Source of the DNA: Apostichopus japonicus
Lineage: Eukaryota > Echinodermata > Holothuroidea > Aspidochirotida > Stichopodidae
Length of the DNA: 64,000 bases
Assembly: GCF_037975245.1 (NCBI RefSeq)
Contig: NC_092569.1
Location: 34,508,668-34,572,667, forward strand
Direction: 5' to 3'
Positions 28,351 through 38,430 of this stretch are shown piece by piece. The notes beneath the pieces were generated by a model. That model had not been told where the DNA came from. It did no database searches and saw only the letters and a list, made by a program, of their open reading frames with translations. Both the position numbers and the translations under genes were made by a program. How positions within the stretch are numbered: the first letter of the stretch is position 1; every line of letters begins with the position of its first letter.

Positions 28351-31300
28351 GATTATTCTTTCTTTCAGTTGACTGTGTTCAGAGTCTTGTTCTCTCACTG
28401 GAATGAATTCCTGAAATACAGAAATACAATTGCTGAAGATAAAGTTTTAGAGGATTTGGAGAGGAAGAAGAGGAGGCAGAAGAAGAAAGAGGCTGAACAG
28501 AGGAGACTTGATGAAGAAAAGGTATTAATTAAAATTTATTCATTTTTATTATTAATTAAAGAAAGGAAATGTGACATAATGGTCACTCCACAATGTCAAG
28601 AAAGGAATATTTTAGTCAATTGATTCCTTCAACGACAATAAAAACGAGAGATGAATCTATTAATGGCAGTCTTTACCCTGGCCCAGCTCTGTTGGCTACT
28701 GAGCTGATGGATAATGTTGGTCCTATTTGTCTATATTTCAGGCATATTAACCTGCATACCCCAGTATGTCCACCATCTGTGCCTTAACTCTGTTAGTTCC
28801 TTACATTATGACTATTATAACATGATAAAGTAATTTGTTTCTATTTTCAGGAGCTGAAAGCATCTGTCAGGATGGAGGATGATCGTATGAGCATCAGCTC
28901 CAGGAGGATGTCCCGAATATCAGGTTTATTTGTAGATTTCTTAGAAGAAGAGGAAGACGAAGAAAAGGTCCAGTGGAAATATTCGGAATACGTTAACGGC
29001 TTGGAAAGAGAACAGCAGCTGCTGAATGGAGATGACAGAGCCTCCAGTATCATGTCATGTGAGTACTACTATCGGCCATCAGCTGTTATTGATTCCACAT
29101 GAACAAAATTGCTGGAATGTTTCCTTGTCAATAATTAAATCATTTATCTGGATAGAAAACTTAATATTTGCAGCAAATAGTTGCATTCTGATGAATTCTA
29201 GCTAACTCGCTAACTAACTAACAGTGTTGAATGTTTTTATCTTTTTCTCTCTTATCCTTCCTGATTTTTCTGTATGTTTGTTTCTTGTTTATGAATGCAT
29301 GGTGTAGATGATGATTTGAGATTTGTTTCAATAACATACTGGTTAGATGATGATTTGAGATTTGTATCAATGACAGACTGGTTAGATGATGATTTGAGAT
29401 TTGTATCAATGACAGACTGGTTAGATGATGATTTGAGATTTGTTTCAATGACAGGCTGGTTAGATGATGATTTAGATTTGTTTCAATGACAGACTGGTTA
29501 GATGATGATTTAGATTTGTTTCAATGACAGACTGTTTAGATGATGATTTGAGATTTGTATCAATGACAGACTGGTTAGATGATGATTTGAGATTTGTATC
29601 AATGACAGACTGGTTAGATGATGATTTGAGATTTGTTTCAATGACAGACTGGTTAGATGATGATTTAGATTTGTTTCAATGACAGACTGGTTAGATGATG
29701 ATTTAGATTTGTTTCAATGACAGACTGGTTAGATGATGATTTGAGATTTGTTTCAATGACAGACTGGTTAGATGATGATTTGAGATTTGTTTCAATGACA
29801 GACTGGTTAGATGATGACTTGAGATTTGTTTCAATGACAGACTGGTTAGATGATGATTTAGATTTGTTTCAATGACAGACTGGTTAGATGATAATTTGAG
29901 ATTTGTATCAATGACAGACTGGTTAGATGATGATTTGAGATTTGTATCAATGACAGACTGGTTAGATGATGATTTGAGATTTGTTTCAATGACAGACTGG
30001 TTAGATGATGATTTAGATTTGTTTCAATGACAGACTGGTTAGATGATGATTTAGATTTGTTTCAATGACAGACTGGTTAGATGATGATTTAGATTTGTTT
30101 CAATGACAGACTGGTTAGATGATAATTTGAGATTTGTATCAATGACAGACTGGTTAGATGATGATTTGAGATTTGTATCAATGACAGACTGCTTAGATGA
30201 TGATTTGAGATTTGTTTCAATGACAGACTGGTTAGATGATGACTTAGATTTGTTTCAATGACAGACTGGTTAGATGATGATTTAGATTTGTTTCAATGAC
30301 AGACTGGTTAGATGATGATTTGAGATTTGTTTCAATGACAGACTGGTTAGATGATGATTTAGATTTGTTTCAATGACAGACTGGTTAGATGATGATTTGA
30401 GATTTGTTTCAATGACAGACTGGTTAGATGATGATTTGAGATTTGTTTCAATGACAGACTGGTTAGATGATGATTTAGATTTGTTTCAATGACAGGCTGG
30501 TAGATGATGATTTGAGATTTGTTTCAATGACAGACTGATTAGATTATGATTTGAGATTTGTTTCAATGACAGCATGTCTTATCTGTTTTAGCTATTACCA
30601 ATCTAATGGATGAGAAAGAAGAGGATTCAGTCATCGAAAAGGAACAGGGACAAGACAGGAAGGATGTAAATGGTGAGGATTAGAAACAGATTAAAACAAC
30701 TTAATCATGGATGGGAAGGAATAGGAAAAAATAAATGATACATAGACATCATGGGAAGGCGTGGGAAATATAAATTATACATAGACATAATGGGAAGGTG
30801 TGGGAAAGAATAAATTATACATAGACATCATGGTAGTTTGGAAAAGTGAAGGCAATCATATAAATGGAGTTAATAGCGTTCACAAAACTAAAATAAAAAC
30901 TGTAAGGATGTGAAAGTGTGGACAAAACTAGACACACTACATGGATATTGTAATGTGGATAAAACTGAGAAAAACCACATAGATGTAATAGCATGGACTA
31001 AACTAGACACAATACATGGATGTAATAGTGTGGACAAAACTAGACACACTAAACTGATGTAATAGTGTGGACTGAAGTGAGGCATATTGAATAAAATTGT
31101 TAAAATTAAAGAAGAATTAGAAACTTGATAATGTGTGGAAGGAGCTATGACAAGGCTGGGTGGGGTTACTGGGGTAGTAGTGTCAGCAAAATTACCAAAT
31201 GTAAAGTCTAGATATTTTGGATTAATGATTTCAGCCAGTGATAAGCTTAAGCTGCACATGTACGTATGAGGTCAGGGGCGTCGGGTGGCGACAACAGCTT

Positions 31301-31656
31301 TTTTTTGCTTGTTATCTTTGCTCATAGTTTTAGACATGCTTTATGTCTTTGATATTATAGGTAAGATTAAAGCTAAAGGCAACGTCTCCTTCAAGACAGA
31401 AGAAGATATCGTCTCCGTCAGTCAAACATCCGAAGGAGTTGATCCTCATCCTCCCAAAACCAAGAAGAGAGTGACGCTGATTGAGCCAGGAAAGGAGAAG
31501 GTGAGTGGCCCGACAGATCAACAAAATGGATCAGGGATTGGGAGAGGTTCTAAGAAGGGAACAGGTCGAGTGAGCTCAGCTGCCAACAGTAAACAGAGAG
31601 GACAGAATGGTGGTGTTAGGAATGTCTCCCGACCATCAACTTCAAAGAGGAGGTAA
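9615..31656 (+). CDS. RGS22: regulator of G-protein signalling 22, 22 exons
   Basis: The exons join in frame to 1542 aa plus TAA: 9615-9639, 10796-10824, 11255-11317, 12135-12365, 13105-13218, 13907-15153, 15413-15577, 16774-16960, 17375-17727, 19446-19623, 20121-20222, 21380-21574, 22204-22287, 22807-22972, 24093-24271, 25005-25232, 26681-26842, 27665-27847, 28369-28521, 28851-29058, 30592-30672, 31361-31656. All introns are GT-AG and every phase matches. The N-terminal EDFLATDDLFIDYFNAFLQLP-type block and the multiple RGS folds identify RGS22, a large multi-RGS protein enriched in testis that binds G-alpha subunits. The predicted length exceeds human RGS22 (about 1260 aa), mainly through the long acidic exon 6 and basic C-terminal exons. 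The start ATG has A at -3; other upstream ATGs mean the true start is not certain. The last exon could splice onward at AG/GTAACA, but the in-frame TAA overlaps that site. Confidence 0.9.
9900..10065 (-). mobile_element. tRNA-derived SINE, antisense, in RGS22 intron 1
   Basis: On the minus strand an A-box-like TAGCCTAGTGGTAAGG (10035-10050) is followed by a B box GGTTCGAATCC (9997-10007), then a non-tRNA body. The A/B spacing of about 30 nt fits a tRNA promoter. A diverged partial copy lies about 350 bp downstream. Confidence 0.7.
10285..10378 (-). mobile_element. truncated second copy of the same SINE
   Basis: The body and B-box region (10352-10362) match the copy at 9938-10020, but the 5' A-box part is missing. 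The B box carries a C-to-T type change. Confidence 0.65.
10568..10665. repeat. CCCTCACCCC-type minisatellite in RGS22 intron 1
   Basis: About five imperfect 18-21 bp units contain TTAGCCCTCACCCC. The strand is strongly C-rich. Confidence 0.65.
12336..12580. repeat. 61-bp tandem repeat spanning RGS22 exon 4 donor
   Basis: Four copies with an exact 61-bp period. Each contains the last coding bases of exon 4 (GAAGACAAGCTTCAAGGTCCAG minus its first bases) and the donor GTATGA. Donors fall at 12366, 12427, 12488 and 12549. Confidence 0.95.
12644..12900 (-). mobile_element. tRNA-Thr(AGT)-like SINE in RGS22 intron 4
   Basis: On the minus strand 12644-12716 resembles a tRNA. It has an A-box region AGCTCAGTTGGTACC (12694-12708), an anticodon loop CTAGTAA (anticodon AGT, Thr) closed by a CTGGG/TCCAG stem, and a perfect B box GGTTCGAACC (12656-12665). 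The acceptor stem is degraded, so this is a SINE head or tRNA pseudogene. From 12780 on the plus strand, a second degenerate A box (TTGCTCAGTTAGTGG) and B box (GTTTGAATCC) follow in the opposite direction. Confidence 0.6.
13907..15153 (+). CDS. RGS22: RGS22 exon 6, long disordered/acidic exon (residues 155-570)
   Basis: This single exon of 1247 nt encodes a Ser/Thr/Gly-rich low-complexity region, then an acidic run (DDQEEEEEEEDEE, about residue 375), then folded segments LDDLAMLIISQAVKGALVV and GIEAFKKFLWGTAGEKCWNL. The last resembles the start of an RGS fold. The expansion relative to the vertebrate protein lies mostly in the low-complexity part. It starts at AG/ATTGCATCC and ends in phase 2 before GTGAGT. 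Confidence 0.88.
15413..19623 (+). CDS. RGS22: RGS22 exons 7-10, linker and start of RGS domain 1 (residues 570-864)
   Basis: Exon 7 (YLSQLREKYLNSGG) finishes the N-terminal RGS-like helical region. Exon 8 has RFLMKEAYQCRPGSHYAYHQ; exon 9 is a Pro/Ser-rich linker. Exon 10 ends with LLDGLYHEKKAGGFFMKYLE, which begins the first canonical RGS bundle completed by exons 11-13. Confidence 0.85.
15795..15969. repeat. 29-bp minisatellite in RGS22 intron 7
   Basis: At least four near-perfect 29-bp units with the core CCATGCACCGGTGTTGCCCA, plus degenerate copies at the left edge. Intronic; the open frames it creates on both strands are artefacts. Confidence 0.9.
17985..18115. repeat. possible SINE-like interspersed repeat
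   Basis: The AGTACCTTGCCCAAGGACAG block, followed by a diverged tRNA-type B-box-like ACTGGAACCAGCAATCC, resembles a module common in deuterostome short interspersed repeats. No termini or target duplications were found. Confidence 0.35.
20121..22287 (+). CDS. RGS22: RGS22 exons 11-13, RGS domain 1 (residues 865-991)
   Basis: The exons encode NCLSCWHELQEYHTLFYT, then AREAQ-like ALARKAQEIHSKFI, and FEELFDGAEEHIFQVL, which matches the Fd-aq-i-L helix seen in RGS domains. Exon 13 (ERQLEGVTSRHLQKLQRRLN) is a charged helix linking to the next domain. Confidence 0.85.
22807..25232 (+). CDS. RGS22: RGS22 exons 14-16, RGS domain 2 (residues 992-1182)
   Basis: The exons encode KLIHNRLELENFRNFL and DNYALMDLLCWLDIESFRR, corresponding to RGS helices that contact G-alpha. 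A long lysine-rich insert follows, then ILLEVQKHVRERLERKWLPI and FICTEGFQSRQ. Several usual G-alpha contact positions are not obviously conserved, so catalytic GAP activity is uncertain. Confidence 0.83.
23240..23345. repeat. probable retroposon tail with CATA microsatellite
   Basis: A GC-richer segment (GAAG-type hairpin around GCTTGCGGG and CTGCTTGCAGG) ends in CATACATACATACA. This layout is typical of a short retroposon 3' end. Family not identified. Confidence 0.3.
26433..26680. repeat. triplicated 102-bp unit carrying the exon 17 acceptor
   Basis: Three copies of a unit with TAATGTG-GTGAAGATG-GTTTA and a pyrimidine tract ending in AG. The AGs end at about 26478, 26579 and 26680. The last is the real acceptor of RGS22 exon 17; the first two read CTTTCACACAG. 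Confidence 0.8.
26681..28521 (+). CDS. RGS22: RGS22 exons 17-19, RGS domain 3 (residues 1183-1348)
   Basis: This is the most canonical RGS domain in the protein. It has SFRQALQNPFTCQQFRKFV, ENLENNVLFWLEVQKFK (the ENL-FWLE signature), IRCFIDSEIQPSLHIDI and VFRVLFSHWNEFLKYR. Exon 19 ends in a Lys/Arg/Glu-rich coiled-coil-like tail. The acceptor of exon 17 lies at the end of a triplicated 102-bp unit, and exon 19 follows a LINE 3' end directly. Confidence 0.88.
28040..28350 (+). mobile_element. 5'-truncated CR1/L2-like LINE 3' end
   Basis: An open frame to 28236 encodes YGDRAFHVCAPSLWNTLPQS and then FNFHLKTFLF. This is the conserved C-terminal tail of CR1/L2/Jockey-type reverse transcriptase proteins (GDRAF-APxLWNxLP). 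It is followed by a 3' UTR ending in an ATATAAATGTTG-type motif and an (ATT)n tail at 28309-28350. The tail ends 18 bp upstream of the RGS22 exon 19 acceptor. Confidence 0.8.
28851..31656 (+). CDS. RGS22: RGS22 exons 20-22, charged C-terminus (residues 1349-1542)
   Basis: Exon 20 encodes RISGLFVDFLEEEEDEEK and further acidic sequence; exon 21 is a short acidic linker. Exon 22 encodes KTKKRVTLIEPGKEK and a basic Gly/Ser-rich tail ending at TAA 31654-31656. No known domain is visible and the region is poorly conserved in the family. Exon 21 sits just after a 1.27-kb minisatellite. Phases close in frame, which supports the model. Confidence 0.75.
29303..30575. repeat. 39/38-bp minisatellite, about 33 copies, RGS22 intron 20
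   Basis: The unit core is GACTGGTTAGATGATGATTT. Two length classes occur: 39 bp (TTGAGATTTG) and 38 bp (TTAGATTTG), and the 39-bp class has GTATCA or GTTTCA variants. The order of variants repeats as a higher-order block. The array ends 16 bp before exon 21. Confidence 0.95.
30711..30835. repeat. tandem repeat of about 46 bp in RGS22 intron 21
   Basis: Three imperfect copies contain ATACATAGACATCATGGGAA. Confidence 0.75.
30893..31075. repeat. tandem repeat of about 42 bp in RGS22 intron 21
   Basis: Four imperfect copies contain GTGTGGACAAAACTAGACAC. Confidence 0.75.
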
Positions 31657-31862
31657 CATGAATTTGTGCTTCTGCTTTATTTGATGTCTAAAACCTATTC
31701 CACTGTCTTTCATTGGATAGTTGTAAAGAAAAAAGCACTTTTCAATTTTAATCAAGAAATTTTAATTCAACATGTATGTCAGCGTTAGTCCTGCTAATAC
31801 TTCATAGGACATGCAAGCTTTAAAAACAAGTTTTCAATTTTTTTTACAACTTTGATTTAGCA

Positions 31863-31868
31863 AATAAA
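31863..31868 (+). terminator. candidate RGS22 polyadenylation signal
   Basis: AATAAA about 210 bp after the RGS22 stop; further AATAAA-like sites follow near 31893-31930. Which one is used cannot be told from sequence. Confidence 0.35.
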
Positions 31869-32074
31869 TTTTGCTTTGTTGATCGTGGAAAAAAATAATA
31901 AAATAATAAAATTTGGATGAAAATAATAAAATATTCAGTTGTGTCTCCATCCAGGTCAAACTGGAGGTTGATCATTTTTATGAAGTTTGATATTTTTTTT
32001 ACAATCAGGGTATATGTTCAGAGGCTATTTAGAGTTATGGAGCTTTGGTATCTTATGTTAGGGTTATTATTCAA

Positions 32075-32545
32075 AGCTCTGATATCATGTAGCATTTCGT
32101 ACCTAGCCTAGCTATCACTTGTAAGTATATTATACCTAGCTTTGATATCATATGTTAGGGTTTTATTCAAAGCTGTGATATCAAGTAGCATTTTGTACCT
32201 AGCCTAGCGATCACTTGTCAGTAGTTTATACCTAGCTTTGATATCATATGTTAACTAGTTTTGACCACTCTTGTATATCCTATTTTTGTGTTTTATGTCT
32301 CATATTTTAGTGTTTATTTCACTGTGACATCATCAGTTAGTGTTTTGTACCTAGCTTTGATATCATATATCTATTTTATACCCAAATATGATATCTTCTT
32401 TTAATGTTTTATACCTCACTTTTATATCATATTTTACTTATAGCTTTGATATGATGATATCACATGTTAGTGTTTCATCTAGCTATGATATCCTATTTTT
32501 GTACTTTGATGTAATTTTTTAGTGTTGTCATATCTAGCCTTGTTA
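32075..32545. repeat. degenerate GATATC-rich tandem repeat
   Basis: Many imperfect units of about 33-36 bp contain TACCTAGCTTTGATATCATA. Strongly diverged, so an old array. Confidence 0.65.
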
Positions 32546-33249
32546 ACAGAGCAGTTATTTTGATATGATCATGAAGTACAAACATTTTTATTTTATTCTC
32601 ACAATGGACTTCTAGAAACCAAAAGTTATATTTTTCTGCCATTCAAAATAATCATTTTCTCTGCTTTTTGTGCAGAGGGTATTTTTATATTTCGAATAGA
32701 CAATGATTGTACCTGAATTACTGCAATAACCAAGTAAAGATCATTTAGTCTGTTTATGATATATGCTTAGCATGTTTGTCTCTTGTACAGAAGACAATGC
32801 TCCATACTAGCTTCATCTGGTTATTAGTTATAATATTCATAAAAAATTACACATAACCTACACAGTGTTTCTCAGTTGTGCTTGTTAGTAGTATAAAATG
32901 GTATGCAAATATTCAGATTAAGTTTAACAGAAGGGGAATTATTCACCATTCGACCTGTGTTATAAACCTACACTGTTATGGTAAATGGTTTAATAATGAG
33001 ACTGAAATGCCAAACATTGATCAGGGTAAATCAGTTCTTGTATAGGATGATAAAGGTGTTTTACCTTTGATACTTTAACCGAGCTGTCAGTTACTGTACA
33101 CTGTCAGGCCTCTGGGAGCTGCCCAATAATATTTTCGGATAAATATGCAGTAAAACAGGGCTTATTTTAAGGATGGAAATCATGCAATTCTTTTACTAAC
33201 AATTGTTACCTAACTTATCTTTTATTCATGTTATTAATGTCTACTGCAG
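32546..33249. other. intergenic, no feature seen
   Basis: AT-rich sequence with no recognisable gene or element; it may include RGS22 3' UTR. Confidence 0.4.
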
Positions 33250-34200
33250 AAAAAATGAAATCGCAAATAGCAAAGTCTACTGGTATTTAGCCAGTAGATA
33301 GCCTGAATGTAGCTTGTTCTTGAAGAAAAATAGAAAAGTCTACTGGTATTCAGCAGATGGCCTGAGTGTAGTTCGTTCTCGAAGAGAAATAGAAAGGTCT
33401 ACTGGTATTTACCCAGTAGATAGTCTGAATGTAGCTCAATCTCGAAGATAAATAGCAAAGTCTACTGGTATTTAGACAGTAGATGGCCTGAATGCAGCTC
33501 GTTCTTGAAGAAAAATAGAAAAGTCCACTGGAATTTAGCCAGTAGATAGCCTGAATGTAGCTCGTTCTTGAAGAGAAATAGCAAAGTCTACTGGTATTTA
33601 GACACTAGATGGCCTGAATGTAGCTCGTTCTTGAAGAGAAATAGAATGGTCTACTGGTATTCAGCCAGTAGATAGCCTGAATGTAGCTCAATCTCGAAGA
33701 GAAATAGCAAAGTCTACTGGTATTTAGACAGTAGATGGCCTGAATGCAGCTCGTTCTTGAAGAAAAATAGAAAAGTCCACTGGAATTTAGCCAGTAGATA
33801 GCCTGAATGTAGCTCGTTCTTGAAGAGAAATAGCAAAGTCTACTGGTATTTAGCCAGTAGATAGCCTGAATGTAGCTCAATCTCGAAGAGAAATAGCAAA
33901 GTCTACTGGTATTTAGACAGTAGATGGCCTGAATGTAGCTCGTTCTTGAAGAGAAATAGAAAGGTCTACTGGTATTCAGCCAGTAGATAGCCTGAATGTA
34001 GCTCAATCTCGAAGAGAAATAGCAAAGTCTGCTGGTATTTAGACAGTAGATGGCCTGAATGTAGCTCGTTCTTGAAGAGAAATAGCAAAGTCTACTGGTA
34101 TTTAGCCAGTAGATGGCCTGAATGTAGCTCGTTCTTGAAGAGAAATAGCAAAGTCTGCTGGTATTTAGCCAGTATGTGGCCTGAATGTAGCTTGTTCTTA
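33250..34200. repeat. 63-bp minisatellite, 15 copies
   Basis: The unit contains AAAGTCTACTGGTATTTAGC and recurs every 63 bp from about 33267 to 34151. Because 63 is divisible by 3, long open frames appear on both strands (133 codons on minus). These are a product of periodicity. Confidence 0.95.
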
Positions 34201-36334
34201 AAGAGGAACATTCATTACAGTGCTGTATTAACCAGTCATGGGTTGAGTCAACTAGTTTTCATAATGAAAAATAATTCTCAATTAAATTTTTCATTTTGTC
34301 TGCTTCATTCACTTTACTAATTGTGTCCTCAAATGTATTAATTAGTTATCTGCCAATTAGAACTTGTCTGCTTGTACGGTGTCTGTAAGGAAAAAAGTTC
34401 CTTTCCCATCATATATCTCATTAGCAAAATCAATCCTCAAAACTTTGATATCAAGTTTTCAAACTATAAGCATATCAGGTAAAAGTTTGAAACAAGATGG
34501 TGCTTACTTTTGTACTTCTAACATCAAGAATACTGAACCTATAATTCCATATTTAAATAATTGTTCTTCCGTTTTATACCTCAGCAATAGAAAAAAACTT
34601 TAATGGAAGAAATTCTTAGCTATACAAATTATTTTAAATGCATTTCTCTCAACTTTAGCCTAGTTGTAAGTTACACAGAAAAGCCTGCTGTTAGCCATCA
34701 TATGTAAACAATAAACAAGGAACTAAAATGCCAACATGTTATGAAGAACAGAATGGGGAAAGAAAATTGCATGAATAGTTTGCACAAATCAGCAAAATGT
34801 CTCTTAATGCACATTGGCCTGGAACCCTGCTTTTATTGGTAATATTTTCTCTTTGATTGTATCCTTACTGTACAGCAATTAAGTCTGGTATCTGCTGTTA
34901 TGGATCAAAGCATTCTCCATAAATTAAGATCTGTTTGTATTTAAGATCCATTGTGTTATCTTTAATATATCTTTTGCCATATAAAGCTTGTTTATTTATT
35001 GAAAAATTAATACAATTTATAGTTGAATTGTAAATAAAAAATTCAGTCTTGAGAAGTTTGTGGTCATTATGGAATTGTTTGAAATAGTAATTAATTTGGT
35101 TAATAAGAGGATTGTTACCAAAGATGTAATAATATGTAGATGCACGTTTGATCTGTTTTTATTTGTTTATAAATGTATGTTTTCTGCCTTATATGTTGCC
35201 TCGTAAATTCACCAAAGTTGTTCCTTTTTATTTTAATATGCACCTTGCCTTATTCAGTGCCATTCCGTCCAGTTTGATGTGTGCTAGAATGACAACGGAA
35301 CTTGCAGTGTTTCTGTGTTTTATATTCTATGATTTATTCAATTTTTAAGTAATCTAAGGAAATGTAGCCTAATATCTTTTTCCTGTTTTATTTCTCAGCT
35401 TATTTAAAGTAAAAGGCAGTAACTGTTGTATGATTGATTACTTACTTTAGTTTAATAGAAGTTGCGCAACTTAAACCAAACAGAATCACACGCGCTATGT
35501 GCAGTAACTGGTACAGCTGTAAAGCTCCCACCTAATGTTGTGAACTTGTGATTGTGGTAAATATTAAAACATTAGGAATGGCGGTACTGTAGTGATGTTG
35601 GGTCATAGTTGTCCAAGTGACAAGCTAAAGCTCACCCCCACCCCCCTTCTACTTTTATCCCCATCATCTTTATAGCAAAAGAAATATGAGCTAGTTTAAA
35701 TTTCACAAAAAGAGACCTATAAATACTCAAATTTAATTGTTATAATATCTTTCCTGTATTAGGACCATTCTTTCTAATTGCTGAAAGTCCTAGTTTGCAA
35801 GAAGTGTCTTCTGAGGGTTGAATTCCACTCTCGCCCCCCTCCCAATTAGGAAAACATCCCCTGTGTGGGTAGTGCAGTAAACAAGGTGTTATGATTTAAA
35901 TAGTTAGTGTGATCACCTTTCTGCTGCATGTTAGGACAGTGCAGATGAAATGAAAACAGAATTTTATGAATTATGTTAATCATCAGTGGAGTAATTTACA
36001 CATTATGCTAGTGTTCCTTCCAGAACAATTTGACAACTTATCTGTAAACTGTTCCAGTTAGTCCCATCTACTGAACAATTATTTTGTGATAAGAAGTGTT
36101 TTTCTCTCAATTTTAAGGAAATCCTTTTCTGTCATGAAGGTAATATAAATAGAGTCACATACATTGTCCCATTAATCAATCTTTGTTCACATTTTTGTTT
36201 ACTTTTCTTTCCTTTTCCTGGCATTCAGAGTATAAACCAGGCCTAGCTAATTCCAAGAAGTATCACAATAAATCCTCTTATTACAACCTGCTGCAGAAAT
36301 GTATTATCACCACAGGATTCATTTCCAACCCACT
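34201..36334. other. intergenic, no feature seen
   Basis: AT-rich sequence between two minisatellites. Short open frames lack homology cues. Nothing supported. Confidence 0.4.
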
Positions 36335-36840
36335 GACTTTATCTACCCATCAACTGACCATACCCACCAACTGACCCTATCCACCAACTGATGCTACCCA
36401 TCAACTGACCCCACCCACCAACTGATGCTACCCATCAACTGACTCCACCCACCAACTGATGCTACCCTTCAACTGACCCCATCCAGCAAATGCTACCCAT
36501 CAACTGACCCCACCCACCAACTGATCCTACCCATCAACTGACCCCACCCACCAACTGATCCTACCCATCAACTGACCCCACCCACCAACTAATCCTACCC
36601 ATCAACTGACCCCACCCACCAACTGATCCCAACCACCTATTAATTCTACCCACAAACTGATCCCACCACCATCTGATTCTACCCATCAACTGACCCCGCC
36701 CACCAACTGAACCCAACCAACTGAACCCAACCACCATCTGATTCTACCCACCAACTGACCCCACCCACACTGATCCTACCCACTCCACGCATCAACTGAT
36801 CCTACAACCCCACTGATCCTACCCACCCACTGATCCTACC
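36335..36840. repeat. C/A-rich minisatellite of about 34 bp
   Basis: About 14 units built of CCACCCACCAACTGATCCTA plus CCCATCAACTGACC, with indels at both ends. The strand has almost no G. Confidence 0.9.
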
Positions 36841-38265
36841 TGCAGTTTCAGAAATATGGTTTTCACAATACTCCTCTTGATATGTGTTATAATCTCAAGA
36901 TGTCAAGCTTAGCTGAAGTTTAAGTGAAGTTAACAGGATTTGACTGTTCAATATCAACTTATCCTATGTATATATATATTTCATATTAATTGCAGAGCCA
37001 GCAGAGGTCAAATACTTGTTTAAATGGTGTGGGCAAAGGGGCCCCTCCCCCCCCCCCCCCCTCTATCATCACCAGTCCATGGAGTTTTGGCATTCAATTG
37101 GGAAAGATTTAGACTCTTCCCAGCACAGTCTTGGATTCAATGCATGAAAATGTATTAGCACTAATAATCTAAATATGCCTCAGTGTAAAGGTTCAATTTT
37201 GTTTTGCATGAGGGACCCCAAGATCCCTTATACAGATAGACCCCTCATTCTTAATTCCTGGATCCAACTCTAGCCCAGTCTGAAAGATTCATGCCACAAC
37301 AGAAATTGTCGGGGAGGATTTAGAACTTCAGCATATTTGAAATGAAGGCTTACGATGTTTCCTTCAGATTTAACAGTCAACCATTGACAATTAAGAGAAA
37401 TAAACCAGAGGTCTTTCATCCATTACAATAAACTTTGTTCAAATCCAGGTTTGAAAGTCAGAGTGACGTACAAAACAAAGGTTTCAGCAATAATTGACTA
37501 ATCAGATCTTTTCTTTATTATTTCAATCAGTATCTATTGTTCAACATTTCAATACAAAGCCAGAAAGATTATCATTTTCTGGGCAAGACTCCAAAAATTT
37601 ACAATCATTTCACACAAAAAAATGACCCTAAGAGATAATCTTTTCTGTAAAAATTCTTAAAAATTGTGCATACTAAGATTGTGAAAATTTATAAATAAAC
37701 TCATAATTTATTCAATCTTTTGTTCTTTCATAACAACATTTCCCTTGCCAAAACCTCATTACTATTATTAACAACCAGAACATCTCATTCACATTATGGT
37801 AAAATATATAAAAACAGAACTGCTTGTATCTCTCAGTGAAATAAGTGTATTATCTTATAACAAGCAGGTCCTTTAATTTAAATCTTCAAGTAGGTCATTT
37901 CACTCAAAGCAGCAGTGATAGACAATGAAACCAAAAGCAATATCAAGCTCAAATATCTCTATTCATTGTCCTATTTAATTGTCCTAATTAATTGTCCTAT
38001 TTAATTAGCTGTCTGTCTGTCCATCTGTCTTTTAAATGTGTCTTTAATCAGCTTTTATTTCAGTAAGCCCCTGAAGAAGATCCTGCTAGGATTAAAACAT
38101 CACGCTCTCTAAATGATTTCCTTCATGTATAGCCTTACTAAGTATTTCTAATATCTCAGACATGCTCACATCTTGAAGAGCATCTGAAGAGCATGCTACA
38201 ATCGAAATGTCAGGCTCTCTAACTTTGATAGAATACCTTACCAATTGAGCAGTTTACGGCTACCC

Positions 38266-38430
38266 TAACTCAATAAAGTCATCTCACTGACACATAGAAA
38301 TTAGTAGCTAACTTAAGACTTCTTCTGTATGTCCGTTAGTTTTATGATGTAACTCAATAAAGTCACCTCACTGACATATAGAAATTAGTAGCTAATTTAA
38401 ATCCGATAGTGTTATGATTTAATTGAAGTG
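38266..38430. repeat. two-copy direct repeat of about 84 bp
   Basis: TAACTCAATAAAGTCA-CTCACTGACA and the following 40 bp occur twice, starting at about 38266 and 38350, with few differences. Confidence 0.75.

Noticed and set aside
29303-30575. CRISPR-like array
   Set aside because: Units are contiguous without unique spacers and lie in an intron of an animal gene; it is a minisatellite.
31641-31660. Donor at AG/GTAACA continuing RGS22 into further exons
   Set aside because: Possible, but an in-frame TAA occurs there and no convincing downstream exon was seen before the minisatellites.
33605-34006. 133-codon minus-strand frame as a gene
   Set aside because: Entirely made of the 63-bp minisatellite, with no ATG context or splice evidence.
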